DNA of 64,000 bases from Capsicum annuum. Lineage: Eukaryota; Streptophyta; Magnoliopsida; Solanales; Solanaceae. The notes under the pieces were generated by a model that was given only the letters and a program-made list of their open reading frames with translations, was not told the DNA's origin and ran no database searches. Of the stretch, positions 56,629 to 64,000 are shown in pieces (the stretch's first letter is position 1; each line of letters starts with the position of its first letter). A program made the position numbers and the translations under genes. The stretch covers positions 453,832-517,831 of the forward strand of contig NW_025826022.1 in the NCBI RefSeq assembly GCF_002878395.1. Reading direction: 5' to 3'.

Positions 56629-59600
56629 CCTAAAAGCGTTACTCTAGAAGAAGCAAGCAACAAATTGGGCCTTCACGACAGTAACTAGTAGCATATGTGA
56701 TGAGGTCAAAAATGCCAAACAGTTACTTAGCTAATAGATTCGGCCACCATCAAGGAAAAGTAATATATGTAGCAGAGGGTTCTGTCCCCAACTCTTAGAA
56801 AGATAAACAAATCTTTGCATTCATAATCTACTTCCTAGGAACGGTGGTCTTCCCAATTGGAGCTGAAGAAGTAGTGCATACTCATCTGATCATCGTAGCT
56901 GATGGCTTATACAAAGGAATTGATTAGGGGTCTTACACGTTCGTACCCATGATATTGGCAGACATTTATTGGTCTTTTGGTAATTCTAAAAATGGGGCCA
57001 AACATTTTGAGGGTTTCAACTTGCTGTTGCAATTGTGGTTGATTTAGGATCTTTAAAAGGTTCGTAGGATTCAAAGCATGCACAGGTCGATTGGAACTAA
57101 CAATATCACCGTACATAATACCCGATCAATGTTCGGAGTCAAAAGGATCAAGCGGCCAAATAAGGTGGAAAGGTGGGGACAAATATTGGGTAGCCTGACC
57201 GAAGACTCTGTACAATGGATGCTTGAATGGTTTCCTAGCACAGACTTAGTGATTTACAACCAGCATTATGTCTACCTAGTTTTGATTGGACTTCACGGGC
57301 TGCAACCATATGCTTCTGCTAGAGTAATGAGGCAAGCAGGAAGAAAATAGATAATCCCAAGGGTTGCCAACATGGACGCGCACTAAATAGAATACGAAGA
57401 CAACAATATCCCAAATGCCAATGGGCTTTCCAAGATTTGGGTCAGAAAGATTCATCTCGATAAGAAGAGTATTGTGGCAGACAAATACAATGCAGGCTAT
57501 GTGGTAGACTACATTGAGTGGTTGTATGCTAATTTACAAAATAGAATAACCCCGTGCATCAAGAGGGGTAAATATATCAATGATAAGGAAGCCCAAGCAC
57601 AAGGCCTCTATTACAAATTTAAGAGGAGGACTTAGGAATCTGAAGCGTGCAACCGCCATATAATTATGGATAATGCCAAGGAAATTGCCAATATGGGAAA
57701 AGATCTTGAATTTTGGAAACACCGTGCCTTGACCATTGGAGAAAAGGTTCAGGAGCTCTGAGACAAATTTGATAAATAAAGTAAGGACTGCTTTGACATG
57801 GGAAACTTAGGAGGAAGGATGGTATTATCTTATATCACAACAAGCTGCCACAATTTTGACAAAGCCTTGGAGGCATACAAGAAGGAGAGACAATAGTAGG
57901 ACGTATTTAGAATTTAGTTTAACATTCATTTTTCAGACATCTTGTATTTATTTTACTACAGTTTTGAAACATTTTGACTGAGTTAAAGTTAATTTTCTTT
58001 TTGGGTTTATCTTTGAGCAAATAACATTATTCTATGGCATGATTGTATCTCTAACAACGATAGGCCTACCTCTAGTGCAAAAGAAGCTCCCAAAATACGA
58101 GACGTCAAACAATGTGCTTGCTACATGTTGATCTGCCTTTTATCACTAACATACTACCTTCTTCACTTTTGTTGTTTTTGTTTGTTTTTTCCCCTTCCCA
58201 TGGTTGATTTGTGCAAACTGGCCTATCATACTAGATAAAAAGGGGCTCCTCCTTCTCCTCCTCCTCTACCTACAAGTTCCAAAGGAAAGAAAGCAATAGG
58301 TGTACATTATTGGGGAAAAAGAAGGTGTTAGTTCAGAAGGAGATAGTATCGTCGATCAGAATGAAATAATACTGAAAATGGAACAATAGATTTTGAGCTA
58401 CAAAGGGAGCTAGAGCAAGTACACAACCTGGCTAAGCTTTCCCTTAACCTGAACACTCCAGAAATACAAGCTGATATCCATGCCATTCCAAAATCCAAAG
58501 CTCCTTCCAACCATCCAACCCCTCATCTCCATCCCTAAATTCCTACCAATGTCTAAAATCTCCAAAATACCATAACTTCTCTATATATGCCTACTCAAGA
58601 ACCTAAAAAATCCACTTATCCTTCTCCACAAAAGTCCTCGAATCTAAACCAATTCCACTATCATACATCTAGTAGCCATAACCAAAATCCAATCTATATT
58701 GAAACAGTTCTGCCTAACTGTTCTCAACTCGCATTTGATAAACTAGAGAATGACTGTACAATGCAGGCAGTAGTTGAGAGGTTGAGGCAATTGGAAGGAA
58801 AAAGAGGAATAAAGGGTCTAAATTATGAAGATTTGTGCATCCATGTAGATGTAGAACCATCCGAGGGGTAAAAACCTCCCAAGTTCAAGTTGTACAATGG
58901 GACCGGAGATCCTAAGGTGCATCTGAGCATGCATTATGATAAACTAGCAGGAGTAGGGAAGAACGAGAAGATTCAAATGAAACTATTTATGAAGAGCCTC
59001 ACAGGAAAGGATCTCACGTGGTAGATTGAATAATATGTGAAAAAGTGAGTGGGCTAGCTTGACCTGGACTCTATCTTCCTCGAGAGATTTGGGACAATAT
59101 TGACAACGCTCCTAATTGGTTTTATATGCAGGTGATAAGGAAGAAACCAAATGAATCCTTCCATAAGTATACCATAGTATGGAGGGCTGAGGCTGCAAGA
59201 GCTCAGCCTCCAGTTAGAGAAAAACAAATGAAGGAATACTTTGTCAACGCGCAAGAGCCATGATACCTTGACAAGCTATTGACAGTTATAGAAAAAAGTT
59301 TCTCCAAGATCATCAAAATAGGAGAAATATTCTAGGATTGTCTTAAGTATGGCAGCATCATCTGGTTGAACGCTCTATCTGTAGGATTGGCGGAAAATAA
59401 GAAGAAAAAAGGATTGGGTCGGTAATTGTGGCCCAGGCTTTGCAAAGTGTTCCAATCCATGAAACCCCCGCTCCACCTCCCTTACCTTACCCACAAACAC
59501 CACATCCAACTTTATCCTACCCACCACAACCTCCAACGCCATATCAAGCCCCACTATACCAAATGCCCACTTCTTACCAAATACACCCACAGTTCTCAAA

Positions 59601-59950
59601 TCCTTCTTATCCCATATACAATGCCCAACCCATCCAAGTCTAAGTACCCCAACCAATCCATAGCCAAACAACCCGACTTACTCATATCCCCGCTACAAAG
59701 CCTGCTACTCCTAAATCTAAAGGCAACTTTGAAAGAAGGCAGTATACACCTTTAGCTGAACCCCTGGTTTAATTATATGAACATCTCAAAAATGTTGGCC
59801 ATATCGCACCTATTCCCACAATGCAAGACGATACCAAATCTCTGTGGTATCAACATAATTAGACATGCCATTCTAGCATAAGAGAGCATCCCATTAAGGC
59901 GTGTTTCTCTTTGAAAAATAGAATTCAGCAGTTGATCGATACTAAGGTGA
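56629..59950 (+). pseudogene. gag of Ogre/Tat element, part 2, broken
   Basis: Continues the gag frame of 54170. 57078-57350 contains KVERWGQILGSLTEDSVQWM and LEWFPS (Tat N-terminal gag block). 58587-58871 then 58880-59340 read FDKLENDCTMQAVVERLRQL, FKLYNGTGDPKVHLSMHYDK, FMKSLTGKDLTW and ESFHKYTIVWRAEAARAQPP, which is the main retrotransposon gag domain. A proline-rich linker (59428-59643: PLPYPQTPHPTLSYPPQPPT) follows, then a CxxH-type zinc-like block (59850-59945: ACFSLKNRIQQLID). Stops at roughly one per 60-100 codons. Confidence 0.72.
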
Positions 59951-60521
59951 TTCAAATTCAGTTGAAGGATCCATAACCAAACGTCACCAACAATCCTCTC
60001 CCTGACCATGAATTAAATATGCTTGATGTTGATGATGGTGTAATCTTAGAGCATCTATCTGGTTTATTAAAAAGGAAAATAGTACTCCTATCATTGTACA
60101 GAAGCAAGCACTATTTAAAATTGAGGTCACTACACACAAAGCTCTCTTTATTATTGTCAGAGCTTGTCGACCATCTACAACCCTCATGCAGTTCCATGGA
60201 ATTATGAACTTAATATTCTGGGAAAGAGAAAATAGCTGAGATAGACGTTGCGCAAGGAGTGACCAAATTAGGTAGAGTATATTTTCCCAAAAACTTATTA
60301 CAAGGAAGTTCTAGTAAAGGAAAGTAACCTGCAATTGAGATTGAGGAAGAAGGAATTTAGAAGAAAGTATAATCGAAAGAGTATTCCGTGGTAGAGGAAT
60401 TGAGCAAGACTCAAGCACAAATATCAATCTTGACATTGCTACAGACTTCTGAGAATCACCAAAAGGCTTTGATGAGGGATTTAGCGAAGCTTATGTGCCA
60501 ACTACTATAATAGATGGGTAG

Positions 60522-60962
60522 ATGGCCCACATGATAGGACAAGTGTTTGAGGCCTACAAGATATCATTCCATGATGATGAATTACCACCTGAAAGTAGAG
60601 CACATAATCAAGTTCTACATATCACATTGCAGTATGAGGGGAGAATGATATATCGTGTACTGATTGATCCATGCTCGGGATTAAATATCTACCCTTTGAA
60701 CACCTTGACTAGATTAGAGGTTGATTTAGGCAGAATGCAGACTTGGAAAATGAACGTGAAAGGGTTTAATGTCTCCCAAAGGGGCACTGTTGGGGAAATC
60801 ACGTTGGACATGGTGATGGGTCCAGTCACTTTCCCCATAACCTTCCAAGTGATGGAAATTCCTGCCTCTTACAATTTGTTGCTCGGCCATCTGTGGCTTT
60901 ATGCGACTGGCCTTGTATCATCTACACTTCATCAATGTCTTAAGTTTGAATACGACTATTAG
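60522..60962 (+). pseudogene. Retropepsin-like protease domain 1 of Ogre/Tat element
   Basis: A 147-codon open stretch. Residues about 45-60 read YRVLIDPCSGLNIYPLNTL. The aspartate is in the Tat-type context (VLIDxGSSLNI), with the glycine position changed to cysteine and a proline inserted after Asp, which probably disrupts the active site. VDLGRMQTWKMNVKGFN, GEITLDMVMGPVTFPITFQV and ASYNLLLGHLWLYA (ILGRPW-type block) follow in order. It ends just before a second copy of the same domain. Upstream, the linker (59950-60520) has LRDLAKLM-type text with stops. Confidence 0.75.
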
Positions 60963-61029
60963 TAAGTTATGATATATGGGGAGAAGGGGCATCTCAAATA
61001 TGCAGTTGAAGAAAAAGAAGACCTTAATA

Positions 61030-61620
61030 GGGAAATATTTCATACCCTTGAGTTGGTAGGGAGCATCGAAGGAGGGCCGTATAATGACGCATTGTATGTC
61101 ACCGTATAATACGAAAGAAGGGTTATTTCATGCATTTTGATTGATCTAGGTTCAGGAGTAAACATCGATCCTTTGGCTACCCTAACAAGTTTTGAAGTTG
61201 ACATGGCCAGAATCTAACCCTGAGTAAGGGTTATAAAGGCATATGATGGCTCCCGATGAAACACTATTGGGGAAATTACACTGAACGTGACACTGAGCCC
61301 TGCTACATTTCCCATAACCTTTCAGGTGATGGACATTCCTGGCTCGTACAATTTATTGCTCAGGCGACCTTGGATCCACATGGATGGTGTAGTCCCTTTC
61401 ACATTACACCAATACATCTGATTTGAACACTTTCGACAAGAGGTGTTGATATGGGGTGAAGGAGGAAAAAAAGGGATCTATGGTTTGGAATGGATTAGGA
61501 ATATTAAAGAAGACACGGTAAGTTGCATGCAACCTCAGAAACCTCTGGATTCTTTGAGTTACATGTGTTAGTTGGGATACGAAGAGGACAAAGGTCTCGT
61601 TACTGAATTACAAGGGATAG
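61030..61620 (+). pseudogene. Retropepsin-like protease domain 2 of Ogre/Tat element (tandem copy)
   Basis: A second domain with the same order of blocks: GGPYNDALYVTV, CILIDLGSGVNIDPLATL (the active-site context D-L-G-S), GEITLNVTLSPATFPITFQV, GSYNLLLRRPWIHMDGVVPF and EVLIWGEGGKK. Three or more stops interrupt it. At equal positions the two domains match in roughly half of the residues, so they are a tandem duplication that has diverged, or two element copies joined by recombination. The second copy keeps the more canonical D-x-G-S. Confidence 0.7.
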
Positions 61621-62304
61621 TTGATATTTGAAAAGAAGGAGTACACTTGCGGACTGGGCTATGCAGTTGATGGAAAGGCAAGAAAAGACAGAGACACACT
61701 TGACTCTGCATTGTCACTGTATCAAATCTTCCATTCTATGGGGTTTCTTGATGATAGTAAAAATAAGGTTGATGAAATAACAAAATTACTGAAAGGTCTC
61801 TTTATGACAGAGGACATTGTCCTTACTCCCAAAGTCCAATATGATATTGAAACCACAGAGGTGAATATGATTTCCAAAGAAAAAGCTTAGAAAGGTGTAG
61901 GCGAAAGGATGATGAAAGGTTATGAACCAGGTAAAGGTATGGGAGCAAGACTGTAGGGAGTCGTTGAGTCCATACAGCCACAGCTTAATATGGACACATT
62001 CGGTTTGGGATACAAATGCACTATAAAAGAGTACCTCAACTGGAAGTCGTCTCAGAAAAGCTACTGCCGCTCTCTAGCCAATCCTCTGCCTATGTTACGT
62101 GAGTCTTTCCGTTTTGCTGGTTTTCTGGATCATGGTGAAAAAGATATATTAGAAAGCTTGAAGCTTTTTTTTATAACCGAGGAAGATGGTTGTCGTGTTG
62201 TTATTAGAGAGGAAGGAGGATCCCCTAGCCAAGATTATGAACAAAAGGTCGTCGTTAGTAATTGGACTATTACTCCATCCAAGCCCCACCGAGCACTTGG
62301 ATAG
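61621..62304 (+). pseudogene. GLGY / G-patch-like linker region of Ogre/Tat element, two copies
   Basis: 61621-61890 contains CGLGYAVDGKARKDRDTLDS, then HSMGFLDDSKNKVDE and LLKGLFMTED. 61900-62304 contains KGYEPGKGMGAR (G-patch-like), then MDTFGLGYKCTIKEYLNWKS, FAGFLDHGEKDILESLKLFF and ITEED. The pattern GLGY...GFLD...L--LF-TED occurs twice. The G-patch-like motif lies between protease and RT in Tat-lineage elements. The duplication mirrors the doubled protease. Confidence 0.65.
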
Positions 62305-62485
62305 ACTTGACAGAGTTCTAAATGTTTTAGCATTTATTTATTTTTTTAATAAACTCGATCATTCAAGAAGATTTGAAATTTTAGTTTCCTTCTTTTCATT
62401 CTCAACATTATGTTTCAAGATATTTGCATTATTAATAAAATTTTCCTTTCGATTATTAGTGCTCTTTATTTATCTTTTCTTTCAG
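62305..62485 (+). other. Probable intron between protease and RT of Ogre element
   Basis: After the stop at 62302 the sequence becomes noncoding and T-rich for about 180 bases, then TTATCTTTTCTTTCAG (3' splice site, 62470-62485) precedes coding-like sequence. The 5' splice site is uncertain; no clear GGTAAGT is present near 62300, so the intron could begin upstream. An intron at this place is the published peculiarity of Ogre elements. Confidence 0.5.
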
Positions 62486-63236
62486 CAAAATTGCATTTAA
62501 AACTATTGAATCGAGACTGTGACATCTAATGAGACAATACAACATAACATAAGTGAAGTAGAAGATACAGAGGAAGTTGAAATCCGCTAGGAATTTGTTA
62601 GTAAGGTTGAAGATTTTGAAGATAAACCCAAGAAAACCCTCACAAAATCAGAAATAGTGAACATATGGTCTTTTGAAGACATAAAAGAAACCCGTGTTAG
62701 CATTCACTTCTCTAAAGAAGATAAAGAGGAATACATCCAGTTCCTAAAAAAGCATCCGGATGTCTTTGCTTGGTCTTATACAAATATGACGGAGCTAAGA
62801 ACTTCAAATGTGGCTCATAGACTACCCACGGACCCATCTTATCCCCCCCGTCAAGCAGAAACTCAGAAAGTACAAGCCCCATCTAAGCTTGAAGATGAAA
62901 GAGGAGATGTCAAAATAGATCGACGCCGGTATCCTTTGAGTGATAAAGTATCCGACCTGGTTGGACAATGTTGTGCCTGTCCCTAATAAAGATAGAAAGG
63001 TCAGAGTTTGTGTAGACTACAAGGTTCTTAACAAAGCCAGTCCCAAAGATGATTTTCTACTCCCGAATATTCATATCCTGATTGAGAATTGTGCCAAACA
63101 TGAAACACAGTCATTTGTGGATTACTTTATCGGTTATCACCAAATCAAGATGCATGAGGATGATGCCGAGAAAACTGCCCTTATTACTCCGTGGGGGTTT
63201 TACTGCTACAAATTTATTCCATTTGACCTGAAAAAT
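62486..63236 (+). pseudogene. Reverse transcriptase of Ogre/Tat element, 5' part only
   Basis: 62657-62986 reads VSIHFSKEDKEEYIQFLKKH and PDVFAWSYTNM, then VAHRLPTDPSYPPRQAE, the start of the Tat RT. A frame change follows. 62940-63248 carries YPTWLDNVVPVPNKDRKVRV, CVDYKVLNKASPKDDF and FVDYFIGYHQIKMHEDDAEK, with TALITPWGFYCYKFIPFDLKN at its end. The palm is cut at N-G near 63236, where the family has N-A-G-A-TY. The FVDD-type catalytic box, RNase H and integrase are missing. The remaining part lies outside or was removed by the adjoining insertion. Confidence 0.82.
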
Positions 63237-63700
63237 GGTAAAGCATGATTACTATCATTTGCAAACATGACTGTATTAAAATTCTTAATAACAATTACAG
63301 AAAGGTTCACCTTTTGATATATAGATAGCATTTCCATGAGATAAAGATCAGGGCCAGTTATAGTACCTTTTCTTTTAGATCTTGGCTGAAGAGCCCTACA
63401 TACTAATTCAAACAGAAACTGATATTCCCTCTTTAAGACCTTTTTGTTGATAGAATTATTGTTTAAATCATGAAGATCACTACATAATCCCAAGAACCGT
63501 GCAGACCCCTCTCCTGATCTAATGGTCTTAATTCCTACTATAGGGACCCCAAAGATCTCAGAGAAGGTATCTCCATCTAAACCTATATCTACCCTATTAA
63601 CTTGTGACATTATATGTAGACCATCATTAGAGATTGCTAAATTATTATAGAACATTCTTACCTCTCTCTCATGTGGATGGGACACAGGTAACTTTAAAAG
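63237..63700 (-). pseudogene. Putative plant transposon protein domain (Athila-type 3' ORF), minus strand
   Basis: The open stretch 63240-63685 on the minus strand reads PHEREVRMFYNNLAISNDGL, then FSEIFGVPIVGIKTI and KKVLKREYQFLFELVCRALQ, then LYLMEMLSIYQKVNLSVIV. This is the conserved domain annotated in plant databases as 'putative plant transposon protein', frequently found near Athila-type or unclassified gypsy elements. The open frame runs on into plus-strand Ogre RT by chance (63206-63236). Its edge cuts the RT at about 63236, so it is a later insertion or a rearrangement breakpoint. Confidence 0.55.
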
Positions 63701-64000
63701 ATATTCCTAATGCTAATACTCTACCCAGTAAAGCACTTTCTTCATGCCAGTTATGTCTTAAAATATTTGATCAAAACACTTTTTTTAAGACTTCTTAACT
63801 CTTGAAGGACTTCCGTCTAGATTCTCAAGACAAACCCTTATCTAAGGATGGCTTATCCTTCTTCAATGAACCAGTTTACTTTAACGTAGGCTCAGAAACA
63901 TTTGAGGTTCTCGCTGATTTGAGATTGGGACCTGATACCTTATCCTCAATGCTGATAGACCTTTTTCTTTTACTAGTGATACAGGGAATCTGACTTTATA
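63701..64000. other. Unassigned sequence to window end
   Basis: A 63-codon plus-strand ORF at 63802-63993 (LSKDGLSFFNEPVYFNVGSE) is present but has no known motif, and the minus strand is not clearly coding. It is likely the body of the element inserted at 63236, which continues beyond the window. Confidence 0.3.

Larger units (their letters stand above)
53067..63236 (+). mobile_element. Internal region of Ogre/Tat element, interrupted and 3'-truncated
   Basis: Order: leader (53085-53850), gag part 1 (53850-54170), solo LTR insertion (54171-56623), gag part 2 (56629-59950), protease-like domain 1 (60522-60962), protease-like domain 2 (61030-61620), GLGY/G-patch-like region (61621-62304), probable intron (62305-62485), RT start (62486-63236). 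This order, including the noncoding gap between protease and RT, is that of Ogre elements, whose transcripts are spliced there. RNase H, integrase and 3' LTR are absent from the window. Confidence 0.75.

Noticed and set aside
59375..59671. 98-codon minus ORF and two overlapping plus ORFs at 59426-59755
   Set aside because: The region is the proline-rich gag linker. Only the PLPYPQTPHP frame continues the gag order; the others are shadows.
1..64000. Endogenous pararetrovirus (caulimovirid) insertion
   Set aside because: All RT fragments are accompanied by LTRs, PBS or LINE features and by Ty3/gypsy, copia or LINE-specific neighbours. No movement-protein or coat-protein motif was seen.

Overview
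The window is repeat-dominated, AT-rich nuclear DNA of a dicot plant. I see no intact host gene, no rRNA or tRNA gene and no CRISPR array. The mix of Tekay/Del-type, Athila-type and Ogre-type Ty3/gypsy elements, a Tnt1/Tork-like copia element, an L1-type LINE and short 'GTTTGGCCATGA' foldback elements suggests a Solanaceae genome such as pepper, tobacco or a Solanum species. That assignment is inference from remembered family resemblance, not from a search.

Layout. 1-1490: end of a Tekay-type LTR on the plus strand. 1491-2519: Athila-like LTR/leader. 2520-4908: leader, primer site and LTR of another Ty3/gypsy element on the minus strand. 5149-5337 and 22918-23070: two halves of an old copia integrase gene, split by the largest feature of the window, a three-LTR Tekay array at 5338-22917 (LTR-internal-LTR-internal-LTR, all minus strand) bounded by one 5-bp target duplication (ATTCA). 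23071-24812: non-repetitive-looking DNA with a probable ankyrin-repeat gene fragment. 24818-27475: internally deleted copia element with target duplication ATTAC. 27481-29341: AT-rich DNA with short repeats and a 100-N assembly gap whose two flanks are nearly the same sequence. 29356-34313: L1-type LINE (minus) with a 14-bp target duplication. 34328-37283: AT-rich DNA with MITEs and microsatellites. 37284-45560: minus-strand Athila-type element lacking reverse transcriptase and integrase, interrupted at 39377-41602 by a solo LTR (TSD TTTTC). 45600-48720: degraded plus-strand Athila-like remnant. 48722-63236: plus-strand Ogre/Tat element (LTR, PBS, gag, two protease-like domains, G-patch-like region, probable intron, start of RT), interrupted in gag by a 2453-bp solo LTR at 54171-56623 and cut off in RT by a minus-strand fragment of another element that runs to the window end.

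All coding relics carry stops, frameshifts or lost catalytic residues, so nothing here looks autonomously mobile. The value of the window is in its nesting order: at least five insertions can be ordered from target duplications and from reading frames that resume on the far side of an insertion. The least ordinary signals are the three-LTR array with a single outer target duplication, a degenerate 'GCATGTTAA' array inside the Ogre LTR, a tandem pair of retropepsin-like domains in the Ogre element, the ankyrin-like exon fragment and the duplicated edges of the N gap. I found no convincing new multi-gene biological system.
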